Shown: piece by piece, positions 34,291 through 43,451 of the stretch
How the letters are laid out: each line of letters starts with the position of its first letter
Numbering within the stretch: the stretch's first letter is position 1
From: Streptosporangium amethystogenes
Lineage (GTDB): Bacteria; Actinomycetota; Actinomycetes; Streptosporangiales; Streptosporangiaceae
Length of the DNA stretch: 64,000 nucleotides
Assembly (NCBI RefSeq): GCF_000721075.1
Contig: NZ_JOEQ01000016.1
Location: 1-64,000, forward strand
Direction: 5' to 3'
The notes under the pieces: model-generated
Seen by the model: only the letters and a program-made list of their open reading frames with translations
Told to the model about the DNA's origin: nothing
Database searches by the model: none
Position numbers and translations under genes: made by a program

Positions 34291-34878
34291 ATGCAGGACA
34301 TCGCTGTGATCGAGGATCCGGCCGCCGCCGAGGCCTCGCTGGACCCCATCCGGGCCCGGTTGCTGGCCGAGCTGAGCGAGCCCGCCTCCGCGACCATGCT
34401 GGCCGCCAAGGTCGGCCTGCCCCGGCAGAAGGTCAACTACCACCTCAAGACGCTTGAGGCGCACGGGCTCGTCGAGATGATCGAGGAGCGGCGCAAGGGC
34501 AACGTCAACGAGCGCATCATGCGCGCGACCGCGGCCTCCTACGTGATCTCCCCGACCGCGCTGGCGTCCGTCGAGCCCGATCCGGCCCGCTCTCCCGACC
34601 AGCTGTCGGCCGGCTGGCTGCTGGCCGTCGCGGCCCGGCTGGTCCGCGACGTCGGAGGGCTCATCGCCGGCGCCGCCAAAGCGCGCAAACACGTCGCGAC
34701 CTTCGCGATCGACGCCGAGGTGCGCTTCGCCTCGGCCGCCGACCGGGCCGCGTTCGCTCAGGAACTCGCCGGGGCCGTCACGACCCTGGTGTCCAAGTAC
34801 CACGACCAGTCCGCCGAGCACGGCCGCGACCACCGGATCGTCGTCGCCGTCCACCCGAGCATGAGGGAAACCCGATGA
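34291..34878 (+). CDS. ArsR-type winged-helix regulator
   Basis: A 195-residue regulator with an N-terminal ArsR-like domain (LAELSEPASATMLAAKVGLP, RQKVNYHLKTLEAHGLVE) and a C-terminal region of unknown ligand. No metal-binding cysteines. It is probably translated from a leaderless transcript beginning at ATG 34291 and autoregulated by the palindrome in its promoter. It is coupled (ATGA) to the SRPBCC gene. Confidence 0.87.
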   Translation: MQDIAVIEDPAAAEASLDPIRARLLAELSEPASATMLAAKVGLPRQKVNYHLKTLEAHGLVEMIEERRKGNVNERIMRATAASYVISPTALASVEPDPARSPDQLSAGWLLAVAARLVRDVGGLIAGAAKARKHVATFAIDAEVRFASAADRAAFAQELAGAVTTLVSKYHDQSAEHGRDHRIVVAVHPSMRETR

Positions 34879-35606
34879 CGCACCCGTTCGAGCTGAGCCA
34901 GGAGATCGAACTCAGCGCCACGCCCGAGCAGGTCTGGGACGCGATCGCGACCGGGCCGGGCGTCGACTCCTGGTTCATGGGACGCACCGAGCTGGGCACC
35001 GCCGAGGGAGGCCCGGCGAACCTGACCATGCTGGGCCACACCGAGCAGGCCACGATCACCGCCTACGAGCCGGGCACCCGCCTGGCGACCCGCAGCGAGC
35101 AGGCCCCCGACGGCCGGTTCATGGCGTTCGAGTACCTCATCGAGGGGCGTGGCGGCGGCACCACCGTGCTGCGGCTCGTGCAGAGTGGCATGCTCGGCGA
35201 CGACTGGGAGACCGAGTTCGAGGCGATGCAGGCCGGTTGGCCCATCTACCTGGAGACCCTCAAGCAGTACCTCGCGCGCTTCACCGGCCGCACCCCGTCG
35301 GTCACCACGGCCTTCCGGCCCGGAGCGGGCGGTCCGGACGCCGTCTGGAAGACCGTCACCCGGGAACTGGGCGTCACGCCGGACGTCGCCGAGGGCGACG
35401 ACGTCCGTCTCCCGGACGGCTCCGCCGGGGTCGTCTACTACGCGAACCTGCCCGTCAACCTGGGCGTCCGGACGGGCGAGGGCCTGTACCGGTTCATCCA
35501 CTCCGGCACCGACCGCGGCGACGCCCTCGTGCTCGGTCACCAGAACTTCGCGGGCCGCGACGAGCAGTCCGCGTGGGACACCTGGATGGCCGAGCACTTC
35601 GGCTGA
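34875..35606 (+). CDS. SRPBCC/AHSA1-like protein
   Basis: A 243-residue protein whose first 150 residues are an AHSA1 START-like fold (SQEIELSATPEQVWDAIATG, then ATITAYEPGTRLA and GWPIYLETLKQYLARF). The remaining 90 residues form a second, unassigned domain. ArsR-SRPBCC pairs are common in actinomycetes and probably bind a shared hydrophobic ligand. The start overlaps the regulator's stop. Confidence 0.87.
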   Translation: MTHPFELSQEIELSATPEQVWDAIATGPGVDSWFMGRTELGTAEGGPANLTMLGHTEQATITAYEPGTRLATRSEQAPDGRFMAFEYLIEGRGGGTTVLRLVQSGMLGDDWETEFEAMQAGWPIYLETLKQYLARFTGRTPSVTTAFRPGAGGPDAVWKTVTRELGVTPDVAEGDDVRLPDGSAGVVYYANLPVNLGVRTGEGLYRFIHSGTDRGDALVLGHQNFAGRDEQSAWDTWMAEHFG

Positions 35607-35709
35607 CCGGCCGGTATCGGAGCACGACGAGTAACACCTTCACCCCCCCGCACCGCGACCAGATCAGCGGTGCCGGAACTCGGCAACGCAACCAGGAGGA
35701 GCGAGTCCC

Positions 35710-36306
35710 ATGCGCATCGTGATCACTGAGTTCATGAGCTTGGATGGCGTTGTGCAGGCGCCGGGCGGACCCAACGAGGACACCGACGGTGGCTTCGCCC
35801 ACGGCGGCTGGTCGCACCCGTTCTTCGACCCGGAGGTGGTGGGCGGCGCCTTCAACGACGCGGTGGCCGAGGCCGGGGCGCTGCTGTTCGGGCGCCGCAC
35901 CTGGAAGACGATGGCCGCGGCATGGCCCGGGCGGGCCGGCGACCCGTTCGCCGACCGGATGAACGCCATTCCGAAGTACGTCGTGTCCAAGACGCTGGGC
36001 GACGACGAGCTGACCTGGAACAACACCACCCGCATCCCCGGTGACGAGGCCGTCGCCGGCATCCGGAAGCTGCGCGAGAGCGACGGCGGCGACCTGGTGG
36101 TGATGGGGAGCCCCACGCTCGCGCGCACTCTGCTGAGCGAGGGCCTGGTCGACGAGCTCCGACTCATGATCATGCCGGTGCTTCTCGGTGGCGGAAAGAC
36201 GATCTTCCCCGACGGCGGTGCGGCGCGCACGCTCGAACTGGCCTCCACGGTCATCAGCGACAAGGGCGTGCACGTGTGCACCTACCGGCCGGTCGCCGAG
36301 GGGTAG
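35710..36306 (+). CDS. Dihydrofolate-reductase-like (RibD C-terminal) protein
   Basis: A 198-residue protein of the RibD_C/DHFR-like group (VITEFMSLDGVVQAPGGP, LLFGRRTWKTM, and the C-terminal DELRLMIMPVLLGGGKTIF). These use NADPH on unknown substrates. ATG 35710 has AGGAGGAG upstream. Probably monocistronic after the SRPBCC gene. Confidence 0.9.
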   Translation: MRIVITEFMSLDGVVQAPGGPNEDTDGGFAHGGWSHPFFDPEVVGGAFNDAVAEAGALLFGRRTWKTMAAAWPGRAGDPFADRMNAIPKYVVSKTLGDDELTWNNTTRIPGDEAVAGIRKLRESDGGDLVVMGSPTLARTLLSEGLVDELRLMIMPVLLGGGKTIFPDGGAARTLELASTVISDKGVHVCTYRPVAEG

Positions 36307-36395
36307 GCCCGACGGCGGCGGTGTGACCGGCCCGGCGTACCCGGAACCGGCGGTCATAAGAACGTGGAGCCGGGAGCGCGGGTGTTGACACCGGG

Positions 36396-36488
36396 TCAGC
36401 CCAGGACCGTACGGCACGGCTCATCCCGGCGGATGAACTCCGCCCAGGAGATGACGTACTTCGGGACGATCCCTTCGATGAGCTGCGC
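36396..36488 (-). pseudogene. Short unidentified gene remnant
   Basis: Thirty codons in good actinomycete usage end at a TGA (AQLIEGIVPKYVISWAEFIR, then RRDEPCRTVLG) but have no start codon; the divergent histidine kinase begins 15 bp away. It looks like the 3' end of a lost gene. Family unknown. Confidence 0.28.
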
Positions 36489-36503
36489 CTATAGCGTTGC
36501 TCC

Positions 36504-37649
36504 GTGTCCGAGCCGCGTCCGCTGATCGCTCGGCGGCTGCGTCCCGGCCACTGGGTGGCTCTGGACGCCGCCGCCGCGGTGCTGCTCGGCGCGGGCTTTT
36601 CCGCCGCGGCGCTGTCACAGGGCAGGGTCGTGACGGTGCCGTTGCTCCTCGCCTCCTGGCTGCCTCTCGCCGTGCGCAGGAGGTGGCCCGGTCCCGTGTT
36701 CTATTGGGTGCTCGCCGCCGCGACACTCGCCGGGCTCGCAGGCGAGAGCGAGTCGTACCTGGTCGTGGCGGTGGCGCTGCACATGGTGGCGCTCTCGGAA
36801 CCTCGGCGGCCCGCGGTCGTCGCGCTCGTCGTCTCCCTGCTGCTGGTGGCGGCCGTGGGCTCTGGGCAATCGTCATGGGCACAGGCGTTGTCGCTGACCG
36901 CGTTCGCGTGGCTGCTGCTCGGCCTGTCCTGGACCGTGGGCATGGCCGTACGCGAGCAGCGGGCGCACGCCGTTCGCGCGATCCGGCAATCGGCACGCCA
37001 GGCAGTGACGGACGAGCGGTTGCGGATCGCCCGCGAGCTGCACGACGTCGTCGCGCACAGCCTGAGCGTGATCACCGTCAGGGCGGCCATCGCCAACCAC
37101 GTCGCGGAGACTCATCCCGAGGAGGCACGGCACGCGCTCGCCCTGATCGAGGAGACCGGCCATGCCGCCCTCGCCGACATGCGCCTCGTGCTCGGCACGC
37201 TGCGCCCCGCCTCCGCCCACCGCGACGAGGGAACCGGCGGGATCGGTTCCGCTCCGGGGCTGGCCGGCGTCCCGGCCCTGGCCGTCGGAGCGCGGGCGGC
37301 CGGAGTCGCGGTCGACCTCCGCGTCGACCTGGAGCCGACCGTCTCCGAAGGCGTGGGGCCGGTGGTTTACCGGATCGTTCAGGAGGCGCTGACCAATGTG
37401 ATCAAGCACGCCGCCCCGACGCGCTGCCAGGTCACGGTCACGCCCGGAGAGCCCGGCGAGGTGATGGTCGTGATCAGTGACGAGGGCCCGTCCGGCCCTC
37501 GCCCCCTGGTACCGCCCGGCGGGAGTGGCGGTCAGGGCCTGGCCGGGATGCGGGAAAGGGCCGCCCTGCACGGCGGGACGCTGTCGGCCGGTCCGCGACC
37601 GGGGCACGGGTTCGTCGTGGAGGCGCGTCTGCCCGTCCCGGCACCTTGA
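36504..37649 (+). CDS. Sensor histidine kinase, NarL/DesK-like class
   Basis: A 381-residue kinase: a membrane sensor of about five helices to residue 145, a HisKA_3 domain with ARELHDVVAHSLSV, and an ATPase domain with QEALTNVIKHA and GGSGGQGLAGMRERA. GTG 36504 is the start. The gene lies 18 bp before the response regulator, its partner. Signal unknown. Confidence 0.9.
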   Translation: MSEPRPLIARRLRPGHWVALDAAAAVLLGAGFSAAALSQGRVVTVPLLLASWLPLAVRRRWPGPVFYWVLAAATLAGLAGESESYLVVAVALHMVALSEPRRPAVVALVVSLLLVAAVGSGQSSWAQALSLTAFAWLLLGLSWTVGMAVREQRAHAVRAIRQSARQAVTDERLRIARELHDVVAHSLSVITVRAAIANHVAETHPEEARHALALIEETGHAALADMRLVLGTLRPASAHRDEGTGGIGSAPGLAGVPALAVGARAAGVAVDLRVDLEPTVSEGVGPVVYRIVQEALTNVIKHAAPTRCQVTVTPGEPGEVMVVISDEGPSGPRPLVPPGGSGGQGLAGMRERAALHGGTLSAGPRPGHGFVVEARLPVPAP

Positions 37650-37667
37650 GCAAGAGGAGACCACCTG

Positions 37668-38381
37668 ATGGACGCGATCACGAACGAAGGCGCACGACCC
37701 GGCGGCGGAGCGTCCAGAGTGCTCGTGGCCGACGACCAGCATCTGCTGCGCGCCGGGTTCCGGCTGCTCATCGACAGCGCCCCGGACCTGGCGGCGGTCG
37801 GTGAGGCGGGCACCGGGCGCGACGCCGTCGACCTGGCCAGGCGGCTACGGCCGGACATCGTCCTGATGGACGTGCGCATGCCCGACCTCGACGGTCTGGA
37901 GGCGACCAGGAGGATCCGCACCGACCCCGTCACCGCCGATGTGAAGGTCCTCATCCTCACCACCTTCGACCTCGACGAGTACGTCTACGCCGCGCTCCGC
38001 GCCGGAGCCAGCGGCTTCCTGCTCAAGGACACCCGCCCGGGCGATCTGCTCGCCGCCCTGCGCGTGATCGCCGCCGGTGAGGCACTGCTGGCGCCCACGG
38101 TGACCAGGCGGTTGATCGCCGAGTTCTCCCGCCATACGCCCGGCGACCCCGGGGCGCCGGGCGCCGACCTCGGCCGGATCACCGATCGCGAGCGCGAGGT
38201 GCTGTTGCTGATCGCCCGTGGTCTCACCAACACCGAGATCGCCGTACGGCTGGGCGTCGGCCTGGCCACGGTCAAAACGCACATCCGACGCCTGATGGCC
38301 AAACTCGACGCCCATGACCGCGCCCACCTCGTCATCGCCGCGTACGAGAGCGGGCTGGTCAGTGCATCGAGCGGCCGCTGA
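37668..38381 (+). CDS. LuxR/NarL-family response regulator
   Basis: A 237-residue regulator with receiver residues VADDQ, Asp in IVLMDVRMP, LTTF and FLLKDT, and a LuxR helix-turn-helix (ITDREREVLLLIARGLTN through LATVKTHIRRLMAKL). AGGAG lies upstream of ATG 37668. It pairs with the kinase at 36504. Confidence 0.92.
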   Translation: MDAITNEGARPGGGASRVLVADDQHLLRAGFRLLIDSAPDLAAVGEAGTGRDAVDLARRLRPDIVLMDVRMPDLDGLEATRRIRTDPVTADVKVLILTTFDLDEYVYAALRAGASGFLLKDTRPGDLLAALRVIAAGEALLAPTVTRRLIAEFSRHTPGDPGAPGADLGRITDREREVLLLIARGLTNTEIAVRLGVGLATVKTHIRRLMAKLDAHDRAHLVIAAYESGLVSASSGR

Positions 38382-38544
38382 CCACTGTGAAATGCGCGGA
38401 CCTCGTCCCACTGCTCCGACCAAGGACGTAGTGCCGCGGGCTGATCTCTCCCGATGGCCGAGCATCGGCGTCCTGTCTCGGGCTGACCCGAAGTCCATGC
38501 CGCGGGCCGAGGTCAGGGGCCAAGCCGTACGGAACCGTAGAAGC

Positions 38545-39726
38545 ATGATCAGAACAAGAGTCGCGGTCTTCGTCGCCGCGCTGCTCACGCTTTCCGCAAC
38601 CGCGACCGCAGGCGCCTCCGCGGCGGCCGACACCGAACCGGTGAGATTCACCCTGCCGAAACCCTCCGGACCGTACAAGATCGGCACGGTCTCGCTGCAT
38701 CTGGTCGACGAGTCGAGGACGGATCCGTGGGTGGGTGCCCCGCAAAAGCGCGAGCTGATGGTCAGCCTGTGGTACCCGGCACGCGACGTGCGTAGGCGCC
38801 CCCTCGCCCCATGGATGCCACGCGCCGCCGCCGACCGCTACCTCGGCTCCCTGGGACTGGCACCCGGCAGCGTGACGTTCGGCCAGACCAGCGGCCACGA
38901 GGGGGCACCCGTCGACCGGCGTCTCGGCCGGCTGCCGGTCGTGCTGTACTCCCCGGGCGCCAACGCCTCACGGTCCTTCGGCACCGGTGTGGTGGAGGAC
39001 CTGGCCGGCCACGGGTATGCGGTGGTCACGATAGACCACACCTATGACGCGGCCGTGGTGGAGTTCCCCGGTGGCCGGGTCACCGTGAACCCCGACGGGG
39101 AGCTCACCGACTTCGACAAGGCCGCGAAGGTACGCGCCGACGACGCCCGGTTCGTGCTGAACCAGCTGGCCGCGCTCCAGGCCGGCGGTAATCCCGACGC
39201 GGACCGCAAGAAGCTCCCCACGGGGCTGCGCGGCGCCCTCGACCTACGGCGGATCGGCATGTTCGGCCACTCTCTGGGCGGAGCGGCCACCTCGTCCGCC
39301 ATGTACGCCGACCAGCGCATCAAAGCCGGGATGGGCCTGGACGGAGCCGCGCTGGGGCCGGTCGTCGACGGCGGGCTGAACCGGCCGTACCTCGTCGTGG
39401 ACACGCCAGGAAAGGGCGGCATGGCCACCAACCCCCAGTTGCGGAAATTCTGGTCGAACCTGCGCGGCTGGCGGCTCAACCTGACCCTGAACGGAGCCGC
39501 GCACAACTCCTTCGGCGATGACGCGCTCATTCTGCCCCTGGTCGCGCCACTGCTGAAACTGTCCAGCCAGGAGCTCCGGGAACTGGTGGGCACCATACCG
39601 GCCGCGAGAGCGCTGGCCTTCCAGCGCGCCTATCCCCGGGCCTTCTTCGACCTGCACCTGCGCCACCGCGGTCATCTGCTGGACGGTCCCTCCAGACGTT
39701 TCCCCGAGGTGAGACATACCCGCTAG
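38545..39726 (+). CDS. Secreted alpha/beta hydrolase (PAF-acetylhydrolase-like)
   Basis: A 393-residue exported hydrolase: signal peptide MIRTRVAVFVAALLTLSA with cleavage near ASAAA, oxyanion region VVLYSPGANAS, nucleophile elbow GMFGHSLGGAA and a likely catalytic His in GAAHNSF. The family cleaves lipid esters or polyester. ATG 38545 is chosen because it begins the signal peptide; the longer frame upstream overlaps the response regulator. Confidence 0.88.
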   Translation: MIRTRVAVFVAALLTLSATATAGASAAADTEPVRFTLPKPSGPYKIGTVSLHLVDESRTDPWVGAPQKRELMVSLWYPARDVRRRPLAPWMPRAAADRYLGSLGLAPGSVTFGQTSGHEGAPVDRRLGRLPVVLYSPGANASRSFGTGVVEDLAGHGYAVVTIDHTYDAAVVEFPGGRVTVNPDGELTDFDKAAKVRADDARFVLNQLAALQAGGNPDADRKKLPTGLRGALDLRRIGMFGHSLGGAATSSAMYADQRIKAGMGLDGAALGPVVDGGLNRPYLVVDTPGKGGMATNPQLRKFWSNLRGWRLNLTLNGAAHNSFGDDALILPLVAPLLKLSSQELRELVGTIPAARALAFQRAYPRAFFDLHLRHRGHLLDGPSRRFPEVRHTR

Positions 39727-40055
39727 TGGCAGGCGCGGTGTGAAGAGGCGTCGGCGCCGTCCGTCCGGGTCGGGGTGGACCGCCGGTGATGTGATCGCTC
39801 CTCCGGAATGAGTGACCCCGGGATGCCTTTCCTCCCACGCCCTAACGCCGCGCCTGCGGGCTTCGCAGTGCTGGGGCCTCAGGCACGTGCCGGTCGGACG
39901 CGACCCGAGCCTGGTCCGCGCGGAGCGCGAAGGGTTCGGTGCGGCTCGGAAAGACGGACACCAGCCATCCGCAAGTGCCGGTCCTTAGGCTTCTCGCCGG
40001 TGAGCCGCCCAGGTCACCCCGATCATTTCGTTCACCTCGGAAAGGGGATCTCTCA
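39727..40055. other. Gene-free region before the LRR gene
   Basis: 329 bp without a supported gene, RNA or operator. It ends in AAAGGGGA, the ribosome binding site of the next gene, and must hold its promoter. Confidence 0.45.
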
Positions 40056-41207
40056 ATGGCGGTCAAGAACGGTCCGAAGGCCGCCCTGACCCGGATCAAC
40101 AGGTGCGGACGGGAAGGGGCGCCCACGCTCAGTCTGAGCGGGCTGAAGCTGACGGAGCTGCCCGAGCGGATGAGAGACCTGACGCATCTGCGCGAGCTCG
40201 ACCTGACCTTCAACGAGCTGACCGAGCTTCCCGAGTGGCTGGGCGACCTCACCGACCTCACCCGGCTCCGCCTGTCATACAACAATCTCGTCGGGCTCCC
40301 CGAGCGGCTGGTGAACCTGACCGCCCTTGTCGCACTCGACCTCGGCCACAACAAACTGGTTCGGCTCCCTGAGTGGCTCGGCGAGTTGACCTCTCTCACC
40401 GACCTCTCCCTGTTCGACCTCCGGCTGACCGGGCTTCCCGACTCCTTGCGAAAGCTCACCGCCCTCACCAGGCTCTCCCTGAGCGGTGGCTGGGAGCCGT
40501 TCGACATTCCCGGCTGGGTGGGCGACCTCACCGCGCTCACCTCGTTCGGCCTGACGCACTGCCGGCCGCCCGTCGGTCTTCCCGAGTCACTGGGCAATCT
40601 CACCGCGCTCACCGAGCTCCGTCTCAGTTACAACCACATGGCGGAGGTGCCCGACTGGCTCGGCGGCCTCACCGCGCTCACCGGGTTGTCATTGCAGGCC
40701 AACCGTTTGACCCGCCTGCCGGATTCGATGTGCGCCCTCACCGCGCTGACCGAGCTCGACCTGCACGACAACCGGCTGACCGAGCTTCCCGAGTGGCTGG
40801 GCGACCTCACCGCGCTCACCAGGATCTGCCTGTGGGACAACCAGCTGACGAGCCTGCCGGAGTCGATCGGCAACCTCACCGGCGTTCCCTGGCTCTACCT
40901 GTGGGGCAACGAACTGGCCGAACTCCCCGGGTCGCTGGGCGATCTCACCGGCCTGACCAAGCTCGATCTGCGCGGCAACCGGCTGACCGAGCTTCCCGAG
41001 CCACTGCGGAACCTCACCGCGCTGGCCGAGCTCGACCTGCGCGGCAACCGGCTGGCGGAGGTCCCGGAATGGCTCCCGGATCTCACCGCGCTGACCACCC
41101 TCCACCTCGGCGGTAACGACCCGCGGCCCACGGTCCCGGCCTCGCTGCGTGTGCTCGCCCGGACCTCGCCGCAGTGGCGCCGCTTCCTGGCGAGCCGCAA
41201 CCGCTGA
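40056..41207 (+). CDS. Leucine-rich-repeat protein
   Basis: A 383-residue protein made of about fifteen 23-residue leucine-rich repeats of the type LTALTELDLHDNRLTELPEW, with no signal peptide, kinase or other domain. The pattern (LP..L..L..L..L.L..N.L) is that of SDS22/bacterial LRR proteins, which form curved protein-binding surfaces. A short basic head (MAVKNGPKAALTRINRCG) precedes the repeats. The DNA is internally repetitive as a result. The partner is unknown. Confidence 0.9.
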   Translation: MAVKNGPKAALTRINRCGREGAPTLSLSGLKLTELPERMRDLTHLRELDLTFNELTELPEWLGDLTDLTRLRLSYNNLVGLPERLVNLTALVALDLGHNKLVRLPEWLGELTSLTDLSLFDLRLTGLPDSLRKLTALTRLSLSGGWEPFDIPGWVGDLTALTSFGLTHCRPPVGLPESLGNLTALTELRLSYNHMAEVPDWLGGLTALTGLSLQANRLTRLPDSMCALTALTELDLHDNRLTELPEWLGDLTALTRICLWDNQLTSLPESIGNLTGVPWLYLWGNELAELPGSLGDLTGLTKLDLRGNRLTELPEPLRNLTALAELDLRGNRLAEVPEWLPDLTALTTLHLGGNDPRPTVPASLRVLARTSPQWRRFLASRNR

Positions 41208-41329
41208 CCGCCCGCTCCCTCGCAGGTCACGTCTCGACACCGGCGGGGCTTTGAGGCGTCAGGGCGCACGTGATCGGCAGGCATGGGGGCGGCCGGGGGG
41301 TGCTTGATACGGAGGAGTGTCAATAAAAC

Positions 41330-41365
41330 TAGACATGATGTTGGCTTTACCTTACATTCGAGGCA
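41330..41365 (+). promoter_or_regulatory. Leaderless promoter of the membrane-protein/XRE pair
   Basis: TAGACA (41330-41335), a 17-bp spacer and TACATT (41353-41358) end seven bases before ATG 41365, so the transcript likely starts at the initiation codon. No Shine-Dalgarno is present. Confidence 0.6.
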
Positions 41366-41793
41366 TGTCATCCGAAGAGAAGAGCGCCTGGATCATGGGC
41401 GTGGTCGCGGTGTGCGCGTACGCGGCCTACCTCGTCCTCGTGCTGGGGCGAGCGGACGGTGTCCCGCTCACCGAGGTCCGGTACGTGTCGACGATGCTGT
41501 GGAGCATCGGTGCCGCGATCGTGGCGTCGATCGTGCTGCACGTCGCGGTCGCGATCGCCTCACCCAAGGACGCCGGCAAGAAGGACCAGCGGGACCGGGA
41601 GATCTACAGGTTCGGTGAGTACACCGGCCAGTCGTTCGTCGTCATCGGCGGGGTGGCGGCGCTCGGCATGTCGCTGGCCGAGCTGGACCACTTCTGGATC
41701 GCCAATGTCGTCTACCTGATGTTCGTCCTGTCCGCGGTCGTCGGATCCACCGCGAAGATCTTCGCCTATCGCCGGGGCTTTTGGCCGTGGTGA
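41365..41793 (+). CDS. Four-helix membrane protein paired with an XRE regulator
   Basis: A 142-residue membrane protein with four hydrophobic helices (VVAVCAYAAYLVLVLG, IGAAIVASIVLHVAVAIA, SFVVIGGVAALGMSLAE, VVYLMFVLSAVVGS). ATG 41365 is likely leaderless. Its stop overlaps the start of a small XRE regulator, a common pairing in actinomycetes and firmicutes. Function unknown. Confidence 0.78.
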   Translation: MSSEEKSAWIMGVVAVCAYAAYLVLVLGRADGVPLTEVRYVSTMLWSIGAAIVASIVLHVAVAIASPKDAGKKDQRDREIYRFGEYTGQSFVVIGGVAALGMSLAELDHFWIANVVYLMFVLSAVVGSTAKIFAYRRGFWPW

Positions 41794-42020
41794 AGCCGAC
41801 CAGGGTCACCAACAGGATCCGCGCCCTCCGGTTCACGCACGGGGAGATGACCCAGGCGGAGCTGGCGGACCGCATCGGCGTGACCCGCCAGACCGTCATC
41901 GCCATCGAACAGGCCCGCTACTCGCCCTCGCTGGAGATGGCCTTCCAGATCGCCCGGGTGTTCGGCGTCTCGCTCGACGACGTTTTCCAGTACGCGGACA
42001 GTCTAGGAGAGACGCAGTGA
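41790..42020 (+). CDS. Small XRE-family regulator
   Basis: A 76-residue YozG/Xre-type protein made almost only of a helix-turn-helix (MTQAELADRIGVTRQTVIAI, then LEMAFQIARVFGVSLDDVF). Start GTG 41790 overlaps the stop of the membrane gene (GTGA). Its own stop overlaps the start of the oxidoreductase pseudogene, so the three formed one operon. Confidence 0.88.
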   Translation: MKPTRVTNRIRALRFTHGEMTQAELADRIGVTRQTVIAIEQARYSPSLEMAFQIARVFGVSLDDVFQYADSLGETQ

Positions 42021-42715
42021 AGGCAATCGTCCAGGACACGTACGGCTCTTCCGACGTCCTGGAACTCAGGGAGATCGACAGGCCGGTGCCGGGGGACGAC
42101 GACCTGCTCGTACGGGTGCGTGCGGCCGCCGTCGATCCGGGCGTCTGGCATCTCATGACGGGCCTGCCGTATCTGGCGCGCGTCATGGGCTTCGGGTTCC
42201 GCAGGCCCAAGGTCCGGGTCCGGGGGATGGACGTCGCGGGGGCGTCAAGGCGGTCGGCGGGAATGTGACCCGGTTCAAGCCGGGTGACGAGGTGTTCGGC
42301 ACCTGCGACGGTGCCTTCGCCGAGTACGCCTTTGCCCGGCAGGACCGGTTCGTGCCAAAGCCGGCGAACCTCACCTTCGAGCAGGCGGCGGCCGTTCCCG
42401 TCTCGGCCTGCACCGCCCTGAACGCTCTTCGCGAGGCGGGAAGGGTGCCGGCCGGGGCGGAAGGTCCTGATCATCGGCGCGGGGGGAGGCGTGGGGACGT
42501 TCGCGGTGCAGCTGACCAAGGCGTTCGTGGGTCAGCGGCTGCGCGGGCTGTTCTCGATGCCGCGGGAGGAGGACCTTCGGTCGCTGAGGGAGCTGATCGA
42601 GGCGGGCAAGGTCACGCCGGTCATCGACCGGACGTACCCGCTGGCTGAGGTTCCCGAGGCCATCCGGTATCTGGAGAAGGGACGCGCTCGCGGCAAGGTG
42701 GTCATCACCGTGTGA
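42017..42715 (+). pseudogene. Decayed zinc-type quinone oxidoreductase (MDR family)
   Basis: The parts add up to an NADPH:quinone-oxidoreductase-like protein: MKAIVQDTYGSSDVLELREI in frame 1, then VTRFKPGDEVFGTCDGAFAE in frame 2 after loss of a G in the run 42238-42242, then a gain of a G at 42454-42457 that moves to frame 3 (VGTFAVQLTKAF), and a direct jump from the Rossmann start to the C-terminal LRELIEAGKVTPVIDRTYPL. About 150 residues of the middle are deleted. Three independent lesions make this a clear pseudogene, still translationally linked to the XRE gene. Confidence 0.85.
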
Positions 42716-42905
42716 GATGTGACCTGCGGGGGCACACCTTTCAACGCGCCGTTGCTCCTGCCGCAAGGCCTGGTCATCGTCGGCCGGTGCTCGACTTGAT
42801 CGCGGGATCTCCGAATTAGATTCCAGTGTCTGGGGATGCTCTTCATCGTTCTCCGTACACGCTCGGGGGAAGCAGCGCCACGATCAATCGAAGGGTTGGC
42901 AGGGC

Positions 42906-43451
42906 ATGACGACACGTATTCCGCCGTTGCCCGAGGGCGAAGGGGACGAGCAGGCACGGCGCCTGCTCGACGGGCTGGCCGTGGGAGGTGACCGGGTGCC
43001 GAACATCTTCACCACGTTCGCCAGGCACCCCCGGCTGCTCCGGCGCTGGCTCGGTCTCGGGCAGCACCTGCTACGCGAGTCGACGCTGCCCGCGCGGGAG
43101 AGGGAGATCGTGATCCTGCGTACCGCCGCGCTGTCGGGCTCCTCCTACGAATGGGCGCAGCACGTGGGCATCGGGCGGCGGGCCGGGCTCACCGAGGAGG
43201 AGATCGACCGCATCGCCGCGGGTCCCGAAGATCCCGGCTGGGCGGACGACGACCGTGTACTGCTGCGGGCGATCGACGAGCTGCACGGCGGGCACGACCT
43301 GTCGGAGGCGGCCTGGACGTCGTTGTCCACCCGCTGGAACACCCACCAGGTGATGGACTTCACGATGACCGTCGGCTTCTACACGATGACGGCGATGGCG
43401 CTGAACACCTTCGGCGTCGAGATCGATCCCGACCTGGCAGGTGCCTCGTGA
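42906..43451 (+). CDS. Carboxymuconolactone-decarboxylase-family protein
   Basis: A 181-residue helical protein of the CMD family without the CxxC pair (ILRTAALSGSSYEWAQHVG, where AhpD has cysteines). Such members often sit with short-chain dehydrogenases in catabolic operons. ATG 42906. Its stop overlaps the next gene's GTG start. Confidence 0.87.
   Translation: MTTRIPPLPEGEGDEQARRLLDGLAVGGDRVPNIFTTFARHPRLLRRWLGLGQHLLRESTLPAREREIVILRTAALSGSSYEWAQHVGIGRRAGLTEEEIDRIAAGPEDPGWADDDRVLLRAIDELHGGHDLSEAAWTSLSTRWNTHQVMDFTMTVGFYTMTAMALNTFGVEIDPDLAGAS

Noticed and set aside
40140..41120. Short direct repeats as a possible CRISPR array
   Set aside because: They are the 69-bp coding repeats of a leucine-rich-repeat protein, in frame throughout.
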